From assembly GCA_005656395.1 (NCBI GenBank), contig SRSI01000077.1, positions 372,001 through 436,000 of the forward strand: DNA of 64,000 nt, written 5' to 3'. Shown piece after piece: positions 1 to 11,243 of this stretch. Under the pieces are notes generated by a model that ran no database searches, had not been told where the DNA came from, and worked only from the letters and a program-made list of their open reading frames with translations. A program made the translations under genes and the position numbers. The stretch's first letter is position 1; every line of letters begins with the position of its first letter. The DNA is from Strongyloides papillosus. Taxonomy: Eukaryota; Nematoda; Chromadorea; Rhabditida; Strongyloididae.

Positions 1-1054
1 TATGAAATTGTATCTTTTAGATGTTGATATAACTATATTTATTAATATGTTTATATTTTTTACAAAATATCTATGTAATATGAAATGTTTTTTATACCAT
101 AGATATTTTATGAAAAAACCAACAATTTCTAGTAAAATGAAAACTATCTATTTATGATGTAATGTTAATGATATAAAAAATCTCCTAAATCCTAATTTTT
201 TATTTTCTTAATGCTATTTCTTTTTAATTTTGGTAATAAAAGATGTTGGGAGAATATTCTGTTTTTTTTATATACTTATCAAGAAGATTAACTATCAAAT
301 AATCTTTAAAGATATCAAAAGTTATTTGTATAAGTATCTTCACATTATTTATTTTAAAATCTTATGCATAAAACCAAGTACATGAATCTATTTTTTCCAT
401 CATTATCCCTTATAATAATCAAGAAAAATAGTATTATAGAATTAAAACTTTCATTGGTAAATTTGATGAAATCTACTTAAATCAAAAAATACTAGAGATA
501 TACAAAGTCATTTGTCATAAAAAATACATTTCTGGTTATATTTTGTTTGTATTTTGTTATAATAATATGTACTTTTAAAAATGTTGAAAAGAAAATTTAA
601 TAATAAAAAATAAAGTGCTTTTGAAAGAATCTACTTACTGCCATAAAAATACGGTCATTATTTTTAAAATTTATACTCAAAATATATTGTAAATAAAAAA
701 ATCAAATACCTAATAATGATATCATTTATAAAAGATAATTATTGAAATATCAAAATGGAGATATGTAGTTGAATAAAAGTACTGTCAAACAATAATAATA
801 TATTTTTTAAAGAAAAAAAAATAAGTAGAAAAGAGGCATGTGATAAATAATGTCATTTTAACTGAAATTTTAAAAATATTTAACGCACAATTTTTATTGA
901 AATTTCTTCTACACAAAAGATTTTTATTTCCTTTTCATTGGAAAAACAACATGACGTTTGTTAATAAAAAAATCCTTTTATTTTAAACAAATTCATTAAA
1001 AACAAAAATTTTTTGAACACTACTCATGGGATAAAAATATTATTTAATTTGAAT
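1..1054. other. AT-rich intergenic sequence, left edge
   Basis: No open frame or splice pattern that reads as protein was found on either strand. The sequence is AT-rich with many poly-T and poly-A runs. It would contain the 3' UTR of the minus-strand S24 gene that ends at 1055. Confidence 0.6.
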
Positions 1055-1610
1055 CTATATATAATTATATGCCAATTCAGTTTCATCTTCAACGAATTGA
1101 AATTCCAATGTAACTGGTTGTTTTAATAAAATACTTAAAAACTCTTCTGTAAATCCAAACATCCAATAAATTTTTTTAATATTCAAATGATGCGAATATT
1201 GTAAAAAACCTGCTATGGCAATTGAGTTTCCTCTTCTTTTAATTACTATTTCATTTCCATCCATTGTTATGTGTTTAGGGAAAAAACCATGTATAAAGCG
1301 GCGTATTACTTCATCTTGTGCTATAATACTTCCTTGTGATTTACGAAACTCTTCTAAATTATGAGTATGCCATGTAAGCCATGCTTTCCTAGAACCTATA
1401 TGATATGGTTTTTGGGACATTTCATATGTCATCATTTGACTTCCATCTAGTGTTGGCTATATCAAAATTTATAACTATATATAATTTATTTCTTACCTTT
1501 GTTTTTCCAGCACTCGTTTTTAATAGATATGAAGATGTCGAAATAAGTCTTTTACTATAAATAACATCAAAAATAGCTGGAAAACGTAACATGTCGGAAT
1601 CTTTAAACAA
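1055..1610 (-). CDS. mrps-24: mitochondrial ribosomal protein S24 (uS3m)
   Basis: Component of the small subunit of the mitochondrial ribosome. Two exons on the minus strand, 1497-1610 and 1055-1456, are joined by a 40-bp phase-0 intron (1457-1496, GTAAGA...GATATAG), giving about 171 residues. The second exon carries the family core: a TYE...KPYHIGSRKAW segment, then HTHNLEEF, KRRGNSIAI, and a C-terminal stretch ending in AYNYI that parallels the animal MRPS24 ending. The N-terminus has Arg and Lys and no acidic residues when translation starts at the second Met (1592), which fits a mitochondrial presequence better than the first Met (1610, followed by KDSD). Either start is possible. The gene lies 208 bp downstream of the EBAG9-like gene in the same orientation. 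Identity rests on recognising the family pattern, not on a search. Confidence 0.88.
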
Positions 1611-1818
1611 TTTAAAAATATCTCAATATATCATTAAGTTACCAAGATGTTGCAAAAATATCGTGCTAAGACACAAGAACAAACTTAAATAAATTAAAAC
1701 AATAAAATTAATAGTTATGGAAATAGAAGTAAACTTTTACTACTGTTGTAATAATTTATTAATTAATTTAGCAAAATGTTTTAATTTTTTACACAAAACA
1801 TATTTTTTTATTCATAAA

Positions 1819-4800
1819 TTAGCTAACTTCACCACGTTTTTCTTTCAATCTCTTTTGTTGTTCCATCAAACGTTCCTTGTGCCTCATTTCTCTTTCTTTT
1901 CTTTTTTGTTCTTTTTCTGTTTTATTAAGAGAATCGAGATCTATCTCAGTGTCCCATTCATTAATATTGTCGACATTATTATCAATTTTTTCATCTAATT
2001 CCCCTAAAACAGTAGAACCCTGTAAAAAATTGTTATTTAAAAAAAAACTTGATTTAATAACTATATCAATTTATTTAATGTTCAATAATTCTAAAAATAA
2101 CACTGTTTTTTCCGTAATTTTATTATTAAAAACTATTGAAATAATACAACATATTGAAGTAAGTTAATCCTAATTATAAATAATAAAAGCAAATATCATT
2201 ATTCCTCAGTATAAAAAAGATTTTCTAAGTTTCACACATATAATCAAAGTAATTAATTTTCTTTATTAAACATAGATTTTGATAAACAATTATCCATGCT
2301 AGTTTTTATGTAAAAGAAACACTGCAATGATAATTATAAAGAGAAATATCACGACAGGATTGTAAAATAATTAATAATCAAAATGTATATAAAATTATCC
2401 CTTATTCTAAACCTGACAATTTTTTCTCAAAAAGTTTTTTTAAGCATAATTAATAATAATAATATAATAATAATAATTATATTTACAAGCAATTAATTAT
2501 ACAATTAATTTTGATGGTAGGGCAAGTTGCTCATAAATAACAATATATCTTTAAGCTGAATTTAAACTTGTTTCAAAAACCACCTTTTATAAGATAAAAA
2601 AATCAAAATAAACGTGTAAATGATAATGTTACTACTTTAAATGATAAAGCTCATTAAAATATATATATACCTCTGTGGCCTCTATTCATCTACGTGTAAA
2701 AAAGAATAATCCGATTGCCTCCGGAAGGAGGAATTTCGATATTATTATAGGATTTAAACTTTTACCATTCATTTTTCTTTAAATAATATAAATATATATC
2801 CTCTCTTGATTTCAATCAACATTCTGGATAAATGAGATTCCTATGACTTTATAAATATATTTTTAATAAAAGAGGAAGGGACAAAAATTTTTAACTGGTA
2901 GAAGAAATATATAATCTCTCTTTAACTATATATTTTGGTCATCTCCATTAGAAGGAAGATAAAGGAGAGTGTGTAAAAATTTATATATATTTATTATTTA
3001 TACATAATAGATTATTTGTAGAACTATTAAAAGAGATTGCCAATAAAAAACCATAGTTTAAATTAAATAAAGAAGAAATATGATTTTTCAAAAATCACTT
3101 CTTCTATTTAATTACAATATATTTATATATTTAATATTGTTATCATTATATTTAACAAATTTTGTCTCATCATATAATTCTTGTACATATGGAAAAAAAT
3201 TGTTTGCCATCGAAACAGGAAAGGTTTGTTTTAAAACTATTTTTTTATACACTATAATAATAAATTTTTTGTATAAATAATAAAAATATATTTATAGGCA
3301 TTATGTGTTCCTGTTTCTAATCCAAATTGTGTCGAGGCATGTGAATGGCATGGCAGCTGTAGAAATGCTTCACATTTTGATGCATTTCTTGGAAGAAGAA
3401 CTTATGTCGCTGGTTTACAATTAACAGATAAAATTTTTAATTTACAATGTTGTACAACATTAGGTAGTATGACTCGTCTTAAAAGAAATAAAGAAGGAAA
3501 CTGTTTTTGGAGTAGATGGCAAATGACTGTAAATGAATTTCCAAGTTTTAGAGTAGATCCGGTACTTGAAGATTATCAATATATAAGAGATATAATTATA
3601 GATAGAGTTCATGAAAAATCGAAATCTAATATCAAAGTAGAAATTTGTAATGTTATAAAACAAAGAGATACATGTGATATGAATGTAATGAAAAATGAAG
3701 ATAAAGCGACATATACAATGTTAAAACTAAGACTTGCCAGATTTATAGAAAATAGAAAAGTTATTAATAACCATTTAACAATAACTTCGAAAGATAAAAT
3801 TAATGAAGTAGATTTTAGAAGAGATGCAAAACCAATTGCATTAACTCAACCTATTGCACATTTTGAATTAGATGGCAATGGAGAATTTTCATTATTTACA
3901 AATAACCCTTCAATAGATAACGGAAAAAGTGGTAAAGATGATTTTAAGAATGTTGTAAATAAAGAACTCAAAGTTTTTGGAAAATATAAATATCCTCTAA
4001 ATAATAGCAATATTTTGTTGGAGAAAGAGTCTACCGAAATAGATGGTCCTCTAAAACCACAATCTAATGATTTATTATTAAGTCCACTAAATAATACACT
4101 ACCAAAGAGACCAACAATAACAATGAAAAAAATTGGCACCCTTGATAACAATATATATTATGAAAAAACTCACGATAAATTAAAAGCTCATAAATTACTT
4201 GATAAAAAAGTACTTTTTACAAAACAAAAACTCTACCAAACAACACCTATGACAATTCAAAGTATTATACCTTCACCAGTAGTTCATGAGATGTCAGTTG
4301 TTGCTGTATCAAAAAATCCTAAATTTTACAATCCACAGTATAATTTTATTCAACCAATACAAATTAGTACTATAAAAAAAGTCATCATATCGCCCCAAGA
4401 TAGGATGTCTCTCCTTCGTCAGTGTTGTTATCAAACCTCACCGAGATGTAGAGAAATATGTGATAGTAATTTTGAAACAAATATTATTACATCGTCATTA
4501 TCGAGAAACACCTGCAGTGGATTAGAATTGGGAAATATTTTACAATGCTATCCAAAATATTTTGATGCATATCCCGTCTCAAAATGTTGTTCATCACCTC
4601 ACCCATCATTAATTAATTTTGCTAATCCTAATGGTATTTTACCCCTAAAATGTCAAGAACTTTGTTCACCTAATTTCAAATTGACATTTGAACATTTTGG
4701 ATGCATGAACTATATTTCTACTGTTGTCGAGTGTTATCAAAAAGCAGATAGATAATTTTTTTTATCTATGTATGTATATCTATATATATGTTATTTCCAT

Positions 4801-5384
4801 TTTTTTATATATATTATTAATATTAATCTTACCTCTGATAATATAAAATTTTTGTCATCCACTGAAAACAAGTTTGAATTAGGTATTTGTTTTGTTTCTT
4901 CTCTTTTTATATTATTACTATTAATTATAAGTTTTCTTCCTTTAATTTCTGGTGTCATATCTTTAAAAAGATCTTGTTCCTTAGCAGCAATATCCTCAGC
5001 TTTTCTTCTCTCTGCCTCTTCTTTTTCCATCTTTAAACGCATAGCTTCCTCAATACGTTTATGGTTTTGAAGCATTTGACTTCGTTGGTAATCATAAAGT
5101 TTTGTATTTTTTAATAAATCTTCTGTCTCCTCATACGTGTTAGTATTATAATTATTTTGTGAATATTGTATTGGTAAATTTATTGTTGATGAGGAAATAT
5201 CATCCATAGTAGGTGTGCTACTTTCCATATTTAATCCTCCTTCTTTTATATGAAATGGTAATTCACTAATCCTATTATTCTTTCTTCTTAAAATTACATT
5301 CATAAATGTCTGAGCTAGATATAATACAGATATAGTTAAAGCAATTAATTTTCTAAATAAATATATAATTACGTTTCCTGACAT
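1819..5384 (-). CDS. EBAG9/RCAS1-like membrane-anchored vesicle-traffic protein
   Basis: Exon 1 is 4833-5384 and exon 2 is 1819-2019; the 2813-bp phase-0 intron runs from GTAAGA at 4832 to TTTTTACAG at 2020. The product is about 250 residues (human EBAG9 has 213). Residues about 5-32 form an N-terminal hydrophobic anchor. The mid-region DLFKDMTPEIKGRKLII matches the EBAG9 signature DYFKDMTP. The second exon gives a short acidic piece with LGELDEKIDN and NEWDTE, matching the LGDLDTW/NAWEEE part of EBAG9, followed by a Lys/Glu/Arg-rich coiled coil to the stop. Neither exon alone covers the family; joined they do, which supports the long intron. EBAG9 is known as a Golgi/vesicle protein that tunes regulated exocytosis; the role here is inferred from homology. 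A complete gene on the opposite strand lies inside the intron. Confidence 0.82.
2020..3079. other. intronic AT-rich sequence, promoter side of the nested gene
   Basis: This stretch is inside the EBAG9-like intron and upstream of the nested plus-strand gene, so it must hold that gene's promoter. No extra exon was seen. A compact palindrome CCTCCGGAAGGAGG at 2718-2731 (5-bp stem, GGAA loop) stands out in the surrounding AT-rich sequence. Its meaning is unknown. Confidence 0.5.
3080..4755 (+). CDS. secreted protein with C-terminal nematode DB module
   Basis: Exons 3080-3223 and 3298-4755 are joined by a 74-bp phase-0 intron, giving about 533 residues. Residues 1-31 form a hydrophobic signal peptide. 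Residues about 35-120 are a Cys-rich block (motifs NCVEACEW, HGSC, LQCC, NCFWSRW). A long Asn/Lys/Pro linker with no cysteines follows. Residues about 424-527 contain exactly 12 cysteines in the order CC, C, C, C, C, CC, C, C, C, C, with LLRQCC, CREIC, SKCCSSP, CQELCSPNF and FGCMNY; this fits the DB module found in nematode secreted and cell-surface proteins, thought to form six disulphides. Function is unknown; an extracellular or cuticle-associated role is inferred. The gene lies wholly inside the intron of the minus-strand EBAG9-like gene, ending 77 bp short of its splice donor. Confidence 0.82.
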
Positions 5385-5582
5385 TTTCTACAATTTGTAT
5401 ATTTTTTTCTATAAAAAATTTATAAAAGCTTATTCATAAAATTAATAAGTTTAAAAAAATATTATTTTCTAAAAACAAATATTTAATCGTTCTAAAACGA
5501 CTTCATTATTTTTCTTATACAAATATTATATAAAAATTTATTATTTTACAACTAAAGACTTTAATATTATTAATACATATAT

Positions 5583-6882
5583 TTATAAAATTGTACCTTT
5601 TGGTCTCTCTAATCTACCGGTCTCATATAAGTATAAAAATGCATCTTTAAATCCTAGATCATAATACATTTTTAAGGTTTCCCCTTTGGGAGGAAATAAA
5701 GCATAACCCATTCTTTGAAAATTTGCAAGACTTGCTGAATATACTTGTTTTCCGAATGTTATTTGCATTGGAAGAAGGGATGACAATAAAGAATTGTCTA
5801 CAGGTGATATATCTGCATTACCAGAAAATGGAGATATTGTTATAGTTTCAATATCATCAAATACAGGTAAGTTGTTAGATATTCCTCCATCTATATAAGA
5901 CTAAAATTAAAGAAAAAATTATTTTTTGAATTTAAATTAAAATATGTAGCACATACAATTCCATCAACTACAGGATGGGGTGAACTAATATTAGCACTCC
6001 AACCAGGAATATAGCAACTTGCACATATAGCGGCCGTTAGTTGTTCTTTTGTTGTAAAGTTGTTGTACAAAATATTTTCATTTGTCTAAAAACAGGTGAA
6101 TGCAATATGACACATTCGCATTTATAACTAACCTGTGCATTTGTCATTGATATATAAAGTTTATCTTTTAAGCATGATATATCACTAGGAATTACTTCAC
6201 CTACAGCTTTAACTAATTTCTCATGTATTGAAAATCCATTTGTAATAGGACCAAAGGCACGTGAATTTGACTCATCCGCCAATTCCATAATTAATTTTAT
6301 AGATTGGTTAAATAATTCTGGACTTAATGCAAAAAGTGATGCTATTATAGATCCGGCAGATGTACCGGCATACCTTACACATTTAGACATTAATGTGGGT
6401 GCATATCCCTGAAGACAATGTATAACACCATAATGATAAATACCAAGAAAACCAGCACCAGAAAAGGATAATGCTAGTCTATCTGGTAAAGGTTTGTGAT
6501 ATTTTCGATTATAAAATGATCCAATATTTTTATTTTTTGTTAAATAAGAGAAATCTTTTTCATCCTCTGTACTACATTCACTTGTTTCTCCTAGAGGACT
6601 ACATTTAGTATTATTTATTGATCCATTAACATTACTATTAATTTCTTCCACCGTCTCTTCTCCATTTCTATTTTTTTTATTATTATCATTTTGTTTAACT
6701 TTTCCTTCAGATAACTTTTCATTACTTGATTGTTTCATATTTTTTAATGTAGGCGATTTTGAAGTAGTAGTAATAGCAGGTACATCACTATAACATAGAT
6801 TTTTTAAGTAATCAAAAAACTCTCCTAATTTTTTTCCACCAATATTTGACAAATAATTTTTTGAACTGTCAAAAAATTTCAT
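5583..6882 (-). CDS. patatin-like phospholipase / triacylglycerol lipase (PNPLA1-5 family)
   Basis: Three exons, 6133-6882, 5957-6085 and 5583-5900, are joined by 47-bp and 56-bp phase-0 introns, giving 398 residues. Residues 1-130 are a low-complexity Ser/Asn/Lys-rich head not typical of the family. The patatin domain follows: oxyanion motif SGAGFLG (about 141-147), nucleophile elbow GTSAG with Ser175, and the catalytic Asp in YIDGGISNNLP (Asp297), completing the Ser-Asp dyad. The segment SLANFQRMGYALFPP and the following GFKDAFLYL match PNPLA4/ATGL-type proteins. The family hydrolyses triacylglycerol or retinyl esters, usually at lipid droplets; the substrate here is not known. The stop codon is 198 bp upstream of the EBAG9-like start in the same orientation, so the two could be co-transcribed. 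Confidence 0.9.
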
Positions 6883-9800
6883 TTATTATTTACAATTATA
6901 TATATTAATAGCTATATATATTTAAAATTGGAATATAAAAGTATTTGCTAATTATGAAGAATAAAATAAAATAACAATTGTTAGATTTTTTCATTTAGTA
7001 AACGTGGAAGGTATAGAAGAAATTATTATATGAATAAGGCATTCAAAAAAAACGTAAATAAATATTATTATAGAGAGGTCATTTATCAAAAAATAAATAT
7101 ATATTTCGCTTTAGGAGTATATTGTTAATGTGGGAGATGGACACTAAAATGAGGAAGTAACGTGTTTTTTCTTCTTCATATGATGTGTTAAAAAAAATTT
7201 AGTTTATTTGAAATTTTTATTTTCTAAAATAATTATATCTTTAAAATAATTACAAATTCATACACAATCTCATATATTATTTTTTTTCTTTCAAATGTTT
7301 GTTTACGGACAATTTATATTTTAATTAAATGGTTTATAAAAAAATTTAGATTATTTAGTTAAGCTTTGTTTTTAAATTCTAATATAATTTTATATATCTG
7401 GATATATCCTTTGATTGAATCATTGTTCTATTTTCTATTAAATAAAATAACATTATTGTTAAGTGAAATATAAATATTCATCCAAACTAATAAATAAAAA
7501 TATTTTTAGATTATTTTATTTATCAATAAATTTTAAGATTTTTTTATTAACCATTGTTTAATAATCTATGAAGACCATTCATTGCTGTATTTATAAACTT
7601 TTTGTATGACTAGTTATGTTAATACAAAAGATGGAAAATCCCTGTTACATCATTTAATAGCAAAAAAAATTATAAAAATGCACATTTTTTAACAAACTTC
7701 TACACTAATTACTTAAATCCTTTATTTTATTTTTTTACAGGAACTTTTTTAATTATTATAAATTAATTAGTACATAGCTTTAGGTACAATCAAATTCACT
7801 ATTTTATTAAAGAAGAGTTAATTTCTAAAATTGTCTAGACATTTCTAAATATATATATATATTTATGCGATAAAAATTTAACGTAAATTTATTTAATTCC
7901 TTTTTGAAAAAGAAAAAAAAATTAATTATTATCAATTATTTTCTAAAACTATTAATATATCAATAAATTCTATATATAAATAAATATAGATATATATACA
8001 TATATATGTGAAATATTTCTTTCACTGGTATAAACATATGTATCATTATTAAATTCAATTATAGAATGTTAAACACTTTCGAGTCATTTCAATTAGTCTT
8101 ATATATGTATCATTTCGAATGGAAGAAATAAATATGTATAAAGATGTTTTATTTTTCAGGATCACATTAATTTTCTCTTTAAATTTGAAACATTTGTTAA
8201 AAATATAAACGATATGTTACGTTATTTATATTATAAAGTATATTTTAAGAAAAAATATTTTTATGTTTATTAAGATATTGGTTTAATGTAATTATTTTTA
8301 TATAATAATCTTTGTAAATATTGATAATTTTAATTAACTTTTAAAAATATATACGGCGTCTTTTTTATCCTCTTTATTTTTTTAAATTCCATTTCATTTA
8401 CTTATATATTATTTAATATTCTTATTTAGGTTTTTTTAATGAAATAAAAAATATAATGACAAATAATTAATATTTAAATAATATTTATCTTCATGATAAC
8501 GTAAAAATGTTTCGATGAAATTTATTATAATATAAAATTTTATTTTTATATTAACATACACCATTGTGTTTATTAAAAGACAAAGTACAAATATTAAATT
8601 TTTAACATTAATATTTATTGAATTTATAATATAAATATAAAAGCTTATCTATATATGCTTTTATGAGAGATAAATAATAAGTTAAATTATAAAAATATGG
8701 CATTCTCTATTTGCTTGATAGGTGTTTATACAAAAGTTTCATATTTATATACAAATTTTCGGAGTGAAGAATAATGAAATGTATTATATTATATATGTTC
8801 ACACCCATATTCTTATTATAAAATGATAAAGAAATTTGTTTTGCTAAATCATTTTACCCTATCATCTATAGTAAGGGATAATATACGTGTGAGTTTGAAC
8901 TTTTGCCAGTGTATGACTGCGCAACTTTTGATGGAATAGTTTAAATTGATCAAAGGTGGTAAAGGTTATTGTTGTTTACCTTTCGAGATTGTTTGTTATT
9001 CCGATTTAAGCATAAAGTGATTTTAAAGTGCTTGTATTCTTCATAAATGTTGAAAGTGAAGATATTTTCAATTAACATTTTATTTTTCTTTGAAAATTCA
9101 CTTTATGCCATTTTAATATCATATATTTTATTATTTTCATCAATCAAAATTTTTTGAATTCTTCTCTTTTTTTTAAATATAAATTGTACTTTAAAGTTAC
9201 TAAAGGTCAATTTTATTACTTTATAAAAAGTATAAATAATCAAATTTTAATTATTAATATTTATTTCACGTGACCTATTTGTGGATCTTTCTGATCAGTT
9301 CAGTGGCAATATAATAAATTCTGTATCTAAATATGCGCATATATGACCAATGGGAGTGTGCAAACATCATATTTTTAATATTCATCTCATTTTATTTGTC
9401 CACTGATAGTACTCCTCTAAATAATTTTTCTATAAAATTTCACATTGTTCAAAGTTAACCTTTCTTATATGTTCTTTTAATAGTAAAATAATAACGTATG
9501 TATATTTGACGAAATATAAAATATAAATTTTTTTATCGTTAATGGTACTATTAACGACGTAATGTAGCTTAAAATTTTTTAAAAAAAATACAAATACATT
9601 TCAAATTATTTTCTTTAAATAGTTTTTTAAACATTTTTAAAGGAATTTGATATGTAATTTTTAATGTATTTTAAAATGTTTTATTATTATAGGGATAATT
9701 AATTTGTAGTTTTCTACTATTTATAAAGCATATAAAAAATACGTGAAATAAAACAGTATAAATTTTTTTGTTATTATATACTTTTGAATGAGCAAATAAA

Positions 9801-10413
9801 ATTATTATTATAAGCATAAAGAATCAAATACTCATGTATCTTCATTATACTTTTTTTTAATCTATTCTTTTTTTAGTCTATAGGATTTTAAAGTAAAAAT
9901 AGTCATTTAGTTTAAATATAATAATATTTGTATCCAAAAATTAACTTAACGTCATTTAATTAACTTTTAATTTTTTACTATGAAATATGACTTTTTTTTG
10001 CAGTAATCGGCCTACGCAATTTTAGATAGCACATGGATTTTTCTATCTATATTATATATATACAGTTTAAGTCATAACTCAATGTTATATAATGACGTGA
10101 GCTATATATGTTTTTCTTATTCCGCCTATTTTCATCGTTCCATATAATATATATAGCTATATATAATATATTTGTTTGCTTCAAAATTTGCTATAATGTT
10201 TCTATCATGCTAAAAATATTTTATGTGAATTATATGACATCATTGAAATTAATTTTATAATTTAAATTTTTATTTTATCGTGGATATTCATTAATAAAAT
10301 TCCTAAATTTACTATCTCCAGTGGCATTAAGTAAATAATGGAATGCTATTGCGCAGACGTGTTACTGTTAATAAGAAGATAATTGGATATTTTGAGTTAG
10401 AAAGAGAAAATTG

Positions 10414-10421
10414 TGACGTCA
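10414..10421. promoter_or_regulatory. perfect CRE palindrome TGACGTCA
   Basis: An exact copy of the CREB/ATF consensus in a GC-richer island (about 10320-10440) of an otherwise AT-rich gene-free stretch. It is 6.4 kb upstream of the FNDC3-like start and 3.5 kb upstream of the PNPLA start on the other strand. Function is inferred from the motif only. Confidence 0.35.
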
Positions 10422-11235
10422 ATGTTTTGTGTTACCAAAATATGTAATTAACATAAGAAGTACATGTATAATTGTATAACAACTTTTCCCTGCTTTTTTG
10501 AGGAAAAAGCAAGTTTTTTTTCTTCTTTTTTTTTAATGTTGCATTTTTCATTTACATTAGTTTTTAGATATATATTAAAAATACATTTTCTAGAATAAAA
10601 ATTTTATCAAAAGTAGGAAGAATAAAAAAAACAACTTTTATTTAAGCATAATAATTTCACTACTTTGTTTAAAAATTTTTAAACTAAATTTTTTAAGATA
10701 GTTAATGAAAAAATTGTAGACATTTTTAACTATCTAGTAGATTTATTTCTATTTTCTTGATAATGAATCAAACATCGTATATCCGGAGGGTGATGTGATG
10801 AGATGATAGTAACTACATATTCTCATATATCTCTCACTTTCCAAATTGTTACCACTAAAATTGCTAAAATTTTCCATATATGGCAATATATAAATTTTTC
10901 AAAATACTACTAAAAAGACTATAATGAGCATTTAAATTTTTTATAACTATGCTAATTAATAATCTACTTATGTTGACATACCAAACTTTATTATTAAATT
11001 TATTTGTCTTTTTAATTGTTTTACACTAAAAAGTGTATTCGTTTTTTATATAAATATATTATGCTTATATGGTAGAATAAACATTTATATTTTATCGTCA
11101 TCAATGAGATTTTTTACTCTATTTTTAGTCATTTAAGCATGATTGGATTGTGAAAACGTACACAACTGTTTCAAAAATAACTCTTAGAAAAAAAATTTGA
11201 ATTTTTATGTTATAGTAAACATTAACGATGCTTCT

Positions 11236-11243
11236 TGACGTCA
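11236..11243. promoter_or_regulatory. second perfect CRE palindrome TGACGTCA
   Basis: The second exact CREB/ATF consensus in the same gene-free stretch, 822 bp from the first. An 8-mer with four G/C bases is rare at this base composition, so two copies close together are suggestive but not proof of regulation. Confidence 0.35.

Noticed and set aside
1717..2167. Plus-strand ORFs at 1717-1998 and 1877-2167
   Set aside because: They are Phe/Leu-rich antisense readings of the Lys/Glu-rich last exon of the EBAG9-like gene on the minus strand.
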